From the NCBI GenBank assembly GCA_934047225.1, contig OW203991.1, positions 9,936,001-10,000,000 of the forward strand: DNA of 64,000 bases, read 5' to 3'. Origin of the DNA: Ypsolopha sequella (taxonomy: Eukaryota > Arthropoda > Insecta > Lepidoptera > Ypsolophidae). Of this stretch, positions 1 to 10,835 are shown piece by piece. The notes under the pieces are model-generated. The model was not told the origin of the DNA and made no database searches. It was given only the letters and a program-made list of their open reading frames with translations. The first letter of the stretch is position 1. Every line of letters begins with the position of its first letter. Both the position numbers and the translations under genes were made by a program.

Positions 1-287
1 TACTTATCAGATAAGATTAGTAAGAAGTGCTAAATGATTTTACTTTAATAGGTCCTACCTAATTAAAATTATAAAAGATCCACCGATAATAAACATAAAT
101 TACATTTAATTTAACATTTATGTAATAATATTTAAGTAAAATGGCAACTAGTTGCCCCTCTTTTTTTTGCTGCGTCCTTACAGGGCGTCACTTATACTTT
201 TTTTTTCTATCATCTTTTATACTTGTGACTTGGGAATAAATAAGTGATATGATATTATTTATTGAAAAAGGCGTTACTTTGCGGAAG

Positions 288-334
288 TCCATCATGAGTT
301 TGTGGATTTGTGTTTATCCACAAATTCATGATGG
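288..334. repeat. Hairpin, 20-bp arms
   Basis: Arms 288-307 and 315-334 (TCCATCATGAGTTTGTGGAT and its near complement) with a 7-nt loop. The left flank and arm (about 262-300) recur inverted at about 62705-62745, so this is an end of a dispersed element rather than a unique structure. Confidence 0.8.
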
Positions 335-1735
335 ATATGATATTAGGTGTTTAAGGCGATTACCGTCGCCAAATTGGCAGCTCGATGTTTGTCTGTATGA
401 ATATCGACGGAAACGACATTGAAATAACGTTCAAATCAGTGCACAATGCGTGGTGGCTGTTACGACGCTCGCTGCGTCCTTGAAAGGGCAAAATAGGAGA
501 AAATAATACTTTTCACATGGGCGTCATTGTTAGATTGAATAATTCTATGTTATATTTATAGCTATCAAATTTATCTATTTATCAAAGCATAAATGAATTA
601 AATCACCTAAGCCGCTTAGGCGCAGTAGGAAATTCAAGCCAAAAAAACACCATTCAGTTGAAACAATTTTTCATATGGAAGTTTTGGTGGTACGAAATAG
701 AAAAATGTTGCATATGTTGTCCTGGAGTTGATAATCCATAATACATTTTTTCAATATTTTTGGTTAGGCCATAAAAAAGGAGTAGGCTTTAGAAAGTACC
801 CATTTGGCGATATTAAGGGCCTTAAGACCTTTCCGAAGATGAAAATCACGCTGGTCAGATGCGTTGGTGATCGCAAGTACAGGCTTTTTGTACAAGAACC
901 TTTGGGCATCAATTATTATCTCTGTAATTTAGTAAAGCTTTGGTGGCTTGAGTCAAGCCGCTTGACCGCCAAAAGACTGCTGCGTACGAGCAGCTGAAGG
1001 TTATATTTTTCCACCTTCAACTCCCCGGAAAATGGATGGAAATGGAATCATTTGGTTATTTCGTAAAACTGTATTAATACCACATTATAATACACTATTA
1101 ACATTTTCCGGTACAAATTGTTTGTTTCCAACAACATAATCAAGTTCTAGACTAAGTTCATAACCTAGAAACACAGATTCTGAGCTCCAAGTTTGGTTCC
1201 TAAGCCACAGGAAACTCTCAATCCACAAACCTGAAATACAAACGAGGAGCGCACGATGCTTGATAACTTCAGCAAAAGTATTGTAAATGGATGAAATTCG
1301 TAACGGATTCAGAGCTTTACCTACCCAAAATAAATGAATTTCTGTGTGAAAAGTTGTTCGTAATCTTGTTAGAAAGTTATAGAACTTTAAAATTAGTTTC
1401 CAACTAAAAATTGTTTTATTTATTAGCTCCAAACTAATCTTCTCGGGAACTTTTAAAGAAAAGTCATTTCGCTTGATGTAGACTGGCTTTCATTTAAAAA
1501 GATGACAATCTTTTTCATCGTTGCAGACAAGATGAGAAAATATCTAAGTAGTTAGTCTTCCTCATTAAGCAAAAGGTCACTAAGTTATTATTTTAAATGT
1601 TATTATACAAATACAAATACGTTTATTTCATTAAATAGGATTACATAATATGTTTTTATTTAATAATAACACGTAATTTACCCTTGAAGTGTTTTAAAAT
1701 ATATAAAAACTACAAGAAATGAAACATTGTTACGA
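335..1735. other. No supported feature
   Basis: AT-rich sequence. Open frames at 728-997 (+) and 1085-1432 (-) have no recognisable domain, no splice context and composition like the surroundings, so I do not call them. Confidence 0.5.
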
Positions 1736-1741
1736 CATGAA

Positions 1742-1847
1742 TCCCGAGTGGGTGTCAGAGGTGTATCCGAGTATGGACTAGGAAATTTAAGTCACAGTCC
1801 AAACTCGTACACCCACGTTTCACCGATGATTATTTTAACGCTCCAGC
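1742..1847. repeat. Dispersed repeat, left part (interrupted)
   Basis: Starts near 'gggtgtcagaggtgt' and includes 'cgtttcaccgatgattatt'. It resumes at 2786 with GGTGAGCCCTATCACC and has a second copy at about 57545-57690. The 930-bp element at 1856-2785 splits it. Confidence 0.7.
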
Positions 1848-1855
1848 ATGATGGC

Positions 1856-2785
1856 TAGGGTGGAGCACATTTTGCGTTTTTTGGATTTTCATTTGGGCGG
1901 AAAGCAGAAACGTTGCTTCAAGTAAACAGAACAACTAAAAAATCTCTTTCACTATTTTTAACTGCCGCAAGGGGGTTGGAGTTAAAAAAACATGAAAATG
2001 TAAGTGGGAGATCATGAAATTTCAGAATATTATTAGATGGATTTTTTGCCTCTCGTATTTATGAAAAAAGACAAGTAAATAGAAAAAAATGAATAAAAAA
2101 TAAATCCTGGGATCTTACTTGTCATTATTAGATTTTTTTTCGGTTTTGCGGTATTTTTTTTCTGCATCGACCGAAATTGCTGTTTTTCAGTTTCAGTTAT
2201 TTATGATGCTTTTTATTGTTTTTATTCTATTTAGGTATCTTAAGACTCATTAAAGAAACTATATTAAACAATTTTGATTAAGATGACAGCAATATTAAAA
2301 AGTTAGAAGTTTGAAAAATGCAAATTTTTGCGTAATTTTCAACATCTTCAAACCATTTGTACTTTTTTTTTGTAACTGTTAATTTCAGCAAAGTTCTATT
2401 AAATAGTTTCTTTAATGAGTCCTTTCCATTCCTAATAGCCGGGCTTTATATGGAATAGAGTGGTGACGGGCAGCAGCGTCAATGGTGCGAGGTTTCTGGC
2501 ACCGCGCTCACCAACCCGCCTGCCCAGCGTGTGTGAGTATGGGCAATTCTTCAAGGATGACCGCCGGGAGTGGCAAAGTCCTGGAAAGGCTTGTGTCCAG
2601 CAGTGGACGAACTAAGCTGATGGATGATTTTTATGATTTTTTTTAACTTTGCCCCCCTTGCGGCAGTTGAAAACATTTAAAGAGATTTTTTGTATTTTAA
2701 TCGTTATTCTATTTACTTGTTGTACCATTTACACACTCCGCCCAAATGTAAACCAAAAAAAAAACGCAAAATGAGCTCCACCCTA
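1856..2785. mobile_element. hAT-like non-autonomous element with 8-bp target duplication
   Basis: Terminal inverted repeats start TAGGGTGGAGC at 1856 and end GCTCCACCCTA at 2785. Arms stay complementary for about 140 bp (around 1856-2000 and 2640-2785), including an ACTGCCGCAAGGGGG segment. Flanks are direct repeats ATGATGGC at 1848-1855 and 2786-2793, an 8-bp duplication as made by hAT transposases. No transposase frame is present. A LINE 3' tail sits inside at about 2430-2636. A related hairpin with a GGGGGTTAAAGTTAAAAA arm lies at 63405-63520. Confidence 0.85.
2430..2636 (+). mobile_element. RTE-like LINE 3' tail or RTE-mobilised SINE
   Basis: Similar sequence occurs at 26030-26247 (+) and 21272-21535 (-). 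Near its end one frame reads WQSPGKACVQQWTN*, matching the C-terminal A-Y-V-Q-Q-W-T of RTE-type reverse transcriptases, followed by a TGATGGATGA-like tail. Nested in the hAT-like element at 1856-2785. Confidence 0.65.
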
Positions 2786-2830
2786 ATGATGGCTGGTGAG
2801 CCCTATCACCGTACAAGGACGCTATAATAG

Positions 2831-3222
2831 TAGTTTATGCTACTAGGGCGCAAAGGAATAAATTACGAGGACGATTTAATATACGAGCGTAGCGAGTGTT
2901 TTAAACGCAACCGAGTAATTTATTGCTCTTACGCCCGTGTATCATACTACGTTTTTCAATGTATAGTGTGAGGAAATAAAACAAATATAATCTTGTGAAC
3001 TTTTAATTATAATTGGCTCAAAAGGACTGTATCCAGAGCCGTTAAACAGTGGAAAAAAAAGTATAAAATTTATGGTACAGGTACGGTTTTAGGCTGCAGG
3101 TTAGACAACCATTGTGAATAAATTAAAAGAATAATAATAATAAAGCCCTAGGGCAAAATAATCGACTTTCTGTTCGGTTTTGATGCATAAAAAGTGGGCC
3201 TTTACGAGCACTTGCATTGAAA
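2831..3222 (+). mobile_element. Dispersed ~390-bp element (TAGTTTATGCTAC family), copy 1
   Basis: Begins TAGTTTATGCTACTAGGGCG, contains ACGAGCGTAGCGAGTGTTTT and GAAAAAAAAGTATAAAATTT, ends with GGGCCTTTACGAGCACTTGC. Further copies at 43592-43970 (+), 44932-45289 (-) and 45290-45528 (+). Non-coding; class not determined. Confidence 0.8.
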
Positions 3223-3229
3223 ATTTAAT

Positions 3230-3735
3230 TTTTCATCACACCTTTTCCAAAAACGACAATAATTTTAGAGGATAGCGGGAGCCAAAGTTAATTTTATTCC
3301 CACGGGAGTTCGCGCTTTCTCTCTTCTGATTGGTCCGCATTCGTGCTTCTGATAGATTAGCGTAATTTAACCAAAGAAGTTGAACGCATATTTTATGAAT
3401 AAGTTACTAGCTGGTTTGGGTTTGGCAGCAATACCCACTGAAAATAAAAAAAAACTTTTTGTTTTATTTTTCATTCTTTTCATTTTATTTTTTCAGAAAT
3501 TTTCACGCTAGTCTTCACTAAGTAATTGCAAATAATACGAGTTAAAATTTAGTTTGTGTAGTGCACTATCACTATCATATATTAATTCCTGAAAATATAG
3601 TATATGATGCAGCTAATGTGGTGCAACAATTAAAATACCAGGTACTCGTAGCCGTTTCTTTTAATCATAGGTAGTGATGAAAAATAGTGTGTATCACTGG
3701 GGGCCCAGATATTTTGTTCGCGGGTGGCGTATATT
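3230..3735. other. No supported feature
   Basis: AT-rich sequence with homopolymer runs; no coding, RNA or clear inverted structure seen. Confidence 0.5.
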
Positions 3736-3738
3736 GAA

Positions 3739-4358
3739 TCCCATCAAAAACATAAAATGTACAAAAATGGCAAGTCTCGCAACGCAATCCTTCCACCGTA
3801 AAAAGTTGTGAGATCTTATGTAAAGCCAAGTCTGCTATTTTAGTTTTTATGGAAGCACCTTTTCATTTAAGTTAGTATGGGAGCACCTATTTAACAAATT
3901 TATCATTAATTGTTTCCTATTTAGTTACCTACCAACATTAAGTGACTGTATTAATATTAGTCATCTTTATTTCCTAATAAAATATAGTGACTTTGCAATC
4001 GCACAGCAACATATACAACATATCAGCTACCTAATACCAATTTAGTAGCGATTTGAGAAGATATTTCTACGCATCAGTGCTTTATTTGTGCTCTGCGATT
4101 GCAAAGTCACCATATTTTATTAGTTAATAAAGATGACTAATATTAATACAGTCACTTTATGTTGGTAGGTAACTAAATAGGAAACAATTAATGATAAATT
4201 TGTTAAATAGGTGCTCCCATACTAACTTAAATGAAAAGGTGCTTCCATAAAAACTAAAATAGCAGACTTGGCTTTACATAAGATCTCACAACTTTTTACG
4301 GTGGAAGGATTGCGTTGCGAGACTTGCCATTTTTGTACATTTTATGTTTTTGATGGGA
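3739..4358. mobile_element. Near-perfect 620-bp hairpin (foldback element)
   Basis: Arms of about 268 bp (3739-4006 and 4092-4358) are almost perfect reverse complements: the left begins TCCCATCAAAAACATAAAAT, the right ends with its complement before TCTCATTT. The unpaired middle is about 85 bp. No coding capacity. High arm identity suggests recent origin or gene conversion between arms. If transcribed it would form long double-stranded RNA. Confidence 0.93.
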
Positions 4359-4459
4359 TCTCATTTTTTTTTGTAGGTAGTCCTCCTTTTTTTCTTCTCG
4401 GGTAATATTTCTTGCACGTCAGCTGCGGATTATCTTAAAACCCACTCCCTTTAACTGAT

Positions 4460-4908
4460 TATTAAGACATACTCCTGAGAAACTAGTATCGGGAAGGAGC
4501 ATTTCATAATGAGCACCTAAGAAACTACCAGAGAATCGTAAACGCGTTTCACTGGCATCCCAGGATCGCCACCGAATGATCCTCTCAAACGGCCATTTTC
4601 GTAAACCTCGAACGTAAATGGATACAAAGCGGTGGCTGCCATAAGTTCGGATACGGAACCGTAGGTGGTAGTTTTCATCATTGCTGTCGAGTACATGTGT
4701 CTCCACGCTCGTCACACGTATAAAGTCGCATTTCATCCCAATACGCTACCACGTACTCGACTACCGCACACCTAATGTCATATGACGACTCAATGTTCCC
4801 ATACATAGAGAATGACAAAGAATGGAACAAACATGAACTATCTCCAGGTATAGGGACAACTAGGTGTGGACAAGGATTTTCATTTATGTACAATATTTCA
4901 GGTTCCAT
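4460..4908 (-). pseudogene. OTU-like cysteine protease fragment, frameshifted
   Basis: First frame: PCPHLVVPIPGDSSCLFHSL, then SFSMYGN...IRCAVVEYVVAYWDEM, matching the catalytic-loop start of OTU proteases (P-G-D-G-x-C-L-F with D and C; the second G is S here). After WDEM the frame shifts to one reading KCDFIRVTSVETHVLDSNDE and ending GSFLGAHYEMLLP, the usual OTU end with the catalytic His (H-Y-E). The middle part is poorly conserved. Such domains occur in host deubiquitinases, in Helitrons and in viruses; which source applies cannot be told. Confidence 0.65.
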
Positions 4909-5214
4909 TGCAATATTAATTTTTACTGTAAGTTATTATTACTATTATCCACAAATAGATGCAACAGGCAGGTTAAATTTTCTTTTGACCATGAAGTGAA
5001 AGGCAGGCTTGTCAGTCTAAACCACAGAGTACATTATTATGTCTAAACCTCTCAGAATAATGAGCTAAACCTGGTATTTTTTGAATGACACACGAGTACA
5101 TAGACATTTCAATATACCTACATCATAGGGGATGCATATACAAATAAAACAACATTAGCCGCTTTATTTTTCCTTTAATATATTTAAAGCTTTACTTGAT
5201 AAATAACCTTTTAC

Positions 5215-5300
5215 CTTGATTTTTAGGGTTCCGTATCATTAGGTTCCGTGACCCTATTACTAATCCTCCGTTACAGCTTCAGCCGTTATAGGTAGCGCGT
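5215..5300 (+). repeat. GGTTCCGTA repeat fragment
   Basis: TTTTTAGGGTTCCGTATC followed by ACCCTATTACTAATCCTCCG, the 5' part of the dispersed family seen complete at 27425-27722. Confidence 0.75.
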
Positions 5301-5469
5301 AAATACTCGTATTTTCACATAATATATGTTACATTGTCCTCTATCACGGCAAGTAATAATATGGCCCCTATCACAGCATAAAAAGTTCAATAAATGGAAA
5401 TCCAAGGGGGGTCCAATTATTCGATGTTATTTGTTTCAGCTCTATCTTTATAAAACAACAATTTTGGGC

Positions 5470-6475
5470 ATATAAATATTAGAGTTCCGTATTCAAAAGG
5501 TGCTGATTTGTTTGTCAGGCGCTACCATTTTAGCGCCTTGTTTTTGTCGCCTTGATGTTGCTATGTCATCTTTATTGTTGGTATTTACCATAATGATTTG
5601 GGGTTTCGTACCCATATTGTGTGATGGTAGTACGGAATCCTTCGTGAGCGAGTCTGAATTGCACTTAGCCGGTTTAATAGCGACTTAATTACGAAATGTT
5701 GATATTTATCTTCTTAAATAGACTAAATGTGTTTTAGGGTTCCTTACCCAAAGCACAAATTATTATAACAAAGGCTCTATCGTTAGAACGGTTATACATA
5801 CAAGTTGAAAATTTAGGCAGACTACTTTAAAGTAAAATAAGAAATAATAAAAATTAGGGTTCCTTCCTAAAAAGGTACCGAATTGTTTGTCAGGCGCTAC
5901 CGTTTTATCGCTTTGTTTTTTGTCGCCTTGATGGTGCTATGGCATCTATGTTGTTGCAATTTACTTTTAGGGTTCCATACCCGTATTGTGTAGGGGTACG
6001 GAACCCTTTATGCGCGAGTCGGATTCGCAAACTACCGTTTTTTTAGTGACTTAATTACGAAATGTTGATATTTATCTTCTTAAATAGACTAATATTGTGA
6101 ATGTGTGGAACATTATAAACCACCCTTTTTAGTGTGCCTTACCCAAGGAACAGATTATTATAACAAAGGCTCTATCTTTAGAACGGTAATACAACATACA
6201 AGTAAAAGTTTAAACTTTGGGCAGTCTGTAGTAAATACTTTAAAGTAAAATAATGAAAATTTGGGTTCCGTACTAAAAAGGTACCGAATTGTTTGTCAGG
6301 CGCTACCGTTTTATCGCTTTGTTTTTTGTCGCCTTAATGTTGCTATGGCATCTTTATTGTTGTTATTTACTTTTAGGGTTCCGTACCCGTATTGTGTAGG
6401 GGTACGGAACTCTTTATGCGGGAGTCAGATTCGCACTTTACCGGTTTTATTTTTTAGTTTTCGCACTTAAACTTT
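5470..6475 (+). repeat. Three tandem units of a GGTTCCG-family repeat
   Basis: Units begin at about 5479, 5855 and 6258 (spacing about 376 and 403 bp). Each has GTTTGTCAGGCGCTACC, then TTTGTCGCCTT and a GGTACGGAA-like segment. The first two share a spacer GACTTAATTACGAAATGTTG. Short open frames within units repeat because the units repeat; they are not genes. Confidence 0.8.
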
Positions 6476-6702
6476 AACGTAGAATTTTTCGTTTTAGGCG
6501 TCTTTAATGCAAAGCAGCATACCACCAACGGTACAAAGTTGTAATTTGGGGCCAGATATAGGATCAGTAAGTACTCTTGGTTCCTGAAATTTCAGACTTC
6601 TAGCTTCACCCACAACGAAGATACAGGGGGGTTGAAAGTGCCGTGAGTTGCTTCGAGAAAAGGATGGTACGGCCGTTCCGCGTTTTTTCTGCGAGACTTT
6701 GC

Positions 6703-6722
6703 GGGGGCACTGCCGTGCCCCC
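6703..6722. repeat. GC hairpin
   Basis: GGGGGCAC-TGCC-GTGCCCCC, followed at 6742-6760 by a second small palindrome GGATTCTACTTTAGAATCC. Lies in a GC-richer patch (6640-6800) that looks like repeat sequence. A terminator role is not meaningful in this genome context. Confidence 0.5.
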
Positions 6723-6869
6723 AGATTCCTCGATACACTCAGGATTCTACTTTAGAATCCCTCACTGCGCTCGGAATTCTACTCGCTTCGCTCTGAAATA
6801 CAATATATTACTTCGGCCCCATGTAACACAAATAACTATTTCACCGCTGTCTGCAGTTACCATTTAGCT

Positions 6870-8100
6870 TTTTAGTTTTATTTTATTTTGTTTTGGATCA
6901 AACCACATAAACTAATCATAAAAATATCGTCACATACATCGAAAGTGTCCCAAATCGTGGCCTCTGACGGAATATCAGCGTCACAGTTCTGCTGTGGCAT
7001 TTTGCTGAGTCAAGGACCTTTGTCTTTGCTGCATCGCAATAATTTAAAATATATTAGTAAATAAGTGTACTTGGTTAGAATGTGGCATCAAAATACATGT
7101 CTTTTCCTTCTATCTTTCTTTACTTCGGGCACAAATATGGACTCACAATTTAAAACGTACCTTCCGAAGCACGGTGACTGAACAAAAATGTGCCCCAACG
7201 GGATTTGAGCCCGTGACCTCCAGGTTGGTGGCTGACATCTTCAAACATCTTGAAGATAGAGACTTGATAAGTAAATTTTGAGTAGCTAAACACACATTTG
7301 CATTGTTTTTGTAATTTATGTAACTAGTAATTTGAAGTTCCTTATCGCACGTTGCACTCCAAACACTTGGCAAATGGGAGCTAGGCCGAAAAATGTGTAA
7401 GACTTCGACCGTCACGACACTTGCTATACTTTAGTATTTGTGATTGATGTGTGTTTACAAGCGTATGTCTATGCATCCAACCGTTCCAACCGGGCGTCCA
7501 AAGACACCCTATCTACTTTTTTGCAAATGGTGAAATGACAGTAGGCAAGCAAACTCGTATTGGAGTTGGTGCAAGCGCCGCCAAGATTAAGATTTATGTT
7601 AAATAAAATGAAAATGAAAATGAAAATATTTATTGATACCATCAATATGAACAAAACATTAGGCTATATAACATACACAATATAAAAACTTTACAAAAGA
7701 AAACTTTGAAACATTTCGATGACATTGTTACTTAGCACTAATGTTGCCTACTGTAGCCACTGTTGCCTAATAGGTATTAGTATAGTATAGTAAAAACCGT
7801 AATATAGGCATCAGTAAAAAATAATGTAGTCCAAAAGCAAGGAGAACCACGTCAAAATAAAAAAATTAAAATAAAATAAAAGATATTCTTTATTTTGAAA
7901 TTGTTGCAAAAAGTTTCATCGGGGCCCCGTGTTAATTACAAAAACTGAAGTATGGGAGGTTGTAAATCATAATTACTCATACAAATCTCGAAATCTCTTG
8001 AATAGATTTTTGAGGACTACATTATGTCCTTTCATTTAAAATATGTCTTGATCTTGGCGACGCTTGGACCGAATTTGCCTGTCATTTATTATTTCAGAAA
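6870..8100. other. Intron sequence with a tRNA-like relic only
   Basis: Apart from a T-arm-like stretch at 7190-7245 and an AAAATG-rich simple stretch near 7605-7630, no feature is supported. Confidence 0.5.
7190..7245 (-). repeat. tRNA-derived relic (T arm and acceptor end)
   Basis: On the minus strand: AACCTGGAGGTCACGGGCTC followed by AAATCCCGTTGGGGCA, i.e. a variable loop, T arm with B box GGCTCAAATCC and acceptor 3' strand. The 5' half of a tRNA is not recognisable, so it is a SINE or tRNA relic. Confidence 0.55.
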
Positions 8101-8108
8101 CCACTCAC

Positions 8109-8266
8109 AGGTAAAACATCCCTCGTTCCATTGTATGTCCAGAAGAATCTTAAGGGTCCAGCGTCCCTGGTAGAAGGAGCTGTGACAGAACACCTCGCTC
8201 TCACTTCTCCTCCCGGAGCACCAGCGAGCTGCTGCACCACGCTGCCAGCTGAGCATTCTGGTCGAG
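8109..8266 (-). CDS. Sidestep-like exon: first half of Ig5
   Basis: 158-nt exon, acceptor TTCTTCCATGTAG, donor ACCT|GTGAGT, phase 1 in and phase 0 out. Codes 52 residues: RPECSAGSVVQQLAGAPGGE, VRARCSVTAPSTRDAGPLRF, FWTYNGTRDVLP. The R-P-x-C start, V-R-A-R-C and F-F-W-x-Y-N fit Ig5 of Sidestep proteins. The long frames here in other phases are shadows. The rest of Ig5 should lie further left; I found no convincing exon between 8108 and 1, so the next intron is probably longer than 8 kb. Confidence 0.85.
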
Positions 8267-8406
8267 CTACATGGAAGAACGAGAGTTATACATGAATATA
8301 CGCCCGGCACGGTTCTAGAGGCATGCATCTGCGCATACAATTTTGTACGGACGGATCCAAAAAAATCACTTCTATCATGACTCTAGAACCGTGATGGGGA
8401 GTACAT

Positions 8407-8407
<1 letters not shown>

Positions 8408-8462
<55 letters not shown>

Positions 8463-8469
8463 CATCATT

Positions 8470-8519
<50 letters not shown>

Positions 8520-8525
8520 GATTAT
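8408..8525. repeat. (ATC)n microsatellite
   Basis: Almost pure CAT/ATC repeat of about 118 bp with two or three interruptions, in the intron about 140 bp from the acceptor of the Ig5 exon. The apparent poly-His and poly-Met frames are products of the repeat. Confidence 0.97.
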
Positions 8526-9395
8526 TATTAATGTAATGACAATTATAATGAACAATGTCTATTTATTTTAATTAAGATACTCAACTGATGCCGGGTCCAG
8601 GTCGGACCCGAAATATATCTTGAGATTTAATTATATTTGTATATCCTATTTATCAGTATATTTATATCTTTTAAAAAAACTTTAAAAGCTGTTATAGCGT
8701 ATATAATTTTAAAAAATGTATTCACTTTAGTAAAAGTAGTCTTGAACAAAAAAAAAAGAAATTAAATAATTCTATTTCGTCTTTAGATTTGAGATTAAAC
8801 TATTTTTACTCAGATGCAAAAACAAAAAAAATGTGTTAAAGTGTTTAAAAACTATCGCAAACGAGATTAAATTTTGGCCTCAAGTAGACCTGAACTCTAT
8901 TTATTGTAATTATTGTTTTTAATTAGCCTGCTCTGAACCGTGGCTGTTACAGCAACCAAAATATATATCACGCGGTGTCAGAAAACTGAGTTTTCGTTAA
9001 ATATCTCGGCTAATTGTTACAATAAAGTTATATAAAGTTAATATAAAATTGGTAGGTACTATTCAAACAAAACATTTTGTAAAGAAAATACCAACTAAAT
9101 TGAAAATAGATATTCGAGAGAAAATCAATGAGAAATCCAAAATAGAAAGTTACAAAAGATTTTATTTACAGCAAATAAATTAATCAATTGACAGGGTTTG
9201 TTCAAACTTACTTCATAAACCTTCAAAAAACGTAGGTATATATATTTTTTATGACTATCGATATCCGGATTATTGCATCAAAACCACTCAAAGTCTGTCA
9301 TTTTATTTCTATTTGCGTCACCAAATTCTTTGCTGAATAATGTAAGCTAATCTTACATCAATATATAAATATCAAAAGAAACCTAAAATACTTAC

Positions 9396-9555
9396 AAAGA
9401 ACATTCAAAGTCAGCGGTTCGCTCAGCGCGCTACCTTCGCTGTTCCTCGCCCTGCATCGGTACCTTGAAGAGTGATGCCTCCTTAATCCTCGAAGGATCA
9501 GCTTGGTGCCTTCCACTGATATGCCACCAATTGGGTCGTCATAGATTAGATGGTC
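9396..9555 (-). CDS. Sidestep-like exon: second half of Ig4
   Basis: 160-nt exon, acceptor TTTGTATCGCAG, donor CTTT|GTAAGT, phase 0 in and phase 1 out. Codes DHLIYDDPIGGISVEGTKLI, LRGLRRHHSSRYRCRARNSE and GSALSEPLTLNVL. R-Y-R-C carries the second Ig4 cysteine; the N-x-E-G-x-x-x-S-x-P-L-x-L-x-V end is typical of Ig4. The last base plus CT of the next exon makes Ser before RPEC. Confidence 0.9.
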
Positions 9556-9964
9556 CTGCGATACAAATGACATTTAAAAAAAACCTTTTACCACGCTGGA
9601 TGGAAAACGTCGATAAGACCTAGAAATTGGGAGAGTGACAGCAGGCGAGGTGTTAATCTTTCCAGGGACTTTCGCGAAAATCTACTAATATCGGAAAGCA
9701 GACAAATTACTGTTACTACTTAACTGCATATAGCCCCTCCCCCGGTTTCAAGCAAGAAAATTCATCTCATATCAATTTAATAATTTGACTACACCATCTA
9801 AAAAATGAACAGTGACCTAAAATATGTGTTTTATTAAATATTTAACTCTTGAAACATAACATTGAATAAAAAACTAAACTAATTATATACTAAAATAACT
9901 TTACAATAACATGTACATCTAAAATAAATAAATAAGCCCTGTAACATTATATAAAATAATATAA

Positions 9965-10182
9965 TATACTATCTTAACCGTTGCCATTGGGTGGGGTGTC
10001 CAAAAAACTGGCAGCATTACCCCGCTGGATCGCTAGACTGATACTCTGCCGAGGTAAGGTCCAGCCCTTGGGTCACCAGAGGCGTCAACCAAACGCGCCG
10101 GCAGTTCTTTGAACAGACGCCGTGCGCCCGACCTCTACGGCCCCAGGGTTTTAACACCGAACGGCGTAAATATATAGCCTAC
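9965..10182 (-). pseudogene. Retroelement coding relic, inverted copy 1
   Basis: Minus strand reads GYIFTPFGVKTLGP, stop, RSGARRLFKELPARLVDASG, DPRAGPYLG, then after a frameshift LAIQRGNAAS-like residues. The V-D-A-S-G-D-P-R-A...R-G-N-A-A pattern resembles a C-terminal region of insect retroelement polyproteins; the family is not certain. An inverted copy lies at 11056-11185. Confidence 0.6.
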
Positions 10183-10234
10183 AATTAAATTAATTAATCC
10201 AAAGATTATGTGCGAGAAATGTTTGTCGAGTCTC

Positions 10235-10835
10235 GAGTAATTTATTTATTTATTTATTATTTATTTTATTGCGAAAACAAACAGTCACACAGAAACATAA
10301 TACAGCAAGTTATCCTAACAATTGAATCGACCTACAGTTTTCCGAATTTACATATATGTGATATAAATTTTAAAACTAAAATAATCTAAATTAAGTAAAG
10401 GAAAATAATAATAATAAAGTTACTTTTATTAAAGCCTGAAACATTTTCTTTTTGAATATATTTAATGTGTTACAGAAAATATCAACATCAACATCAACTA
10501 GCCTGTTATTATAAAGTTAACATGTACGTCTGAAAAAACGATTCTGACCATAAGATGTGCGGTTAGTGGATAAGGAAAATAGCTCTTTTTTGCATGATGT
10601 CCTACGAAGAATTTTAAAGTTTATTTTACCCAACAATGATGAGTAATCAACGTAATTATTGAGAATTTCGTAAAGGAAAATGAGGTTAATAAAATCTCGG
10701 CGACGCTCGAGAGATGTAACTTTGTGTCTTTCAACTGCATTAGCGTAATCAGAAAAATAGTTAATTGTACGGTAGGCAAGGCTTTTTAGAAATTTAATCT
10801 GAATTGATTCGATTCGATTATTTAGTAAATAAAAT
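10235..10835 (-). pseudogene. LINE 3' end with reverse-transcriptase C-terminus (5' truncated)
   Basis: Without an ATG start, the minus strand from about 10835 to the stop at 10517 is open: NRIESIQIKFLKSLAYRTIN, then SLERRRDFINLIFLYEILNN, YVDYSSLLGK, ending RTSYGQNRFFRRTC*. This is the region after the RT core of Jockey/CR1-like non-LTR elements. A 3' UTR follows to a TTTA-rich tail at 10240-10270. It sits between the two inverted relics at 9965 and 11056. Confidence 0.75.

Noticed and set aside
1085..1432. 115-residue minus-strand frame
   Set aside because: No domain, no splice context fitting the Sidestep phase-0 exon expected next, composition like the surroundings.
5500..6470. Repeated small frames (MLICLSGATILAPCFCRL and similar)
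   Set aside because: They recur because the underlying GGTTCCG repeat is triplicated; no support for translation.
1..8108. Exon for the second half of Ig5
   Set aside because: No minus-strand segment with a Y-x-C...N-x-x-G-x-Q pattern starting in phase 0 was recognised.
8286..8555. Poly-His and poly-Met open frames
   Set aside because: Both are translations of the (ATC)n microsatellite.
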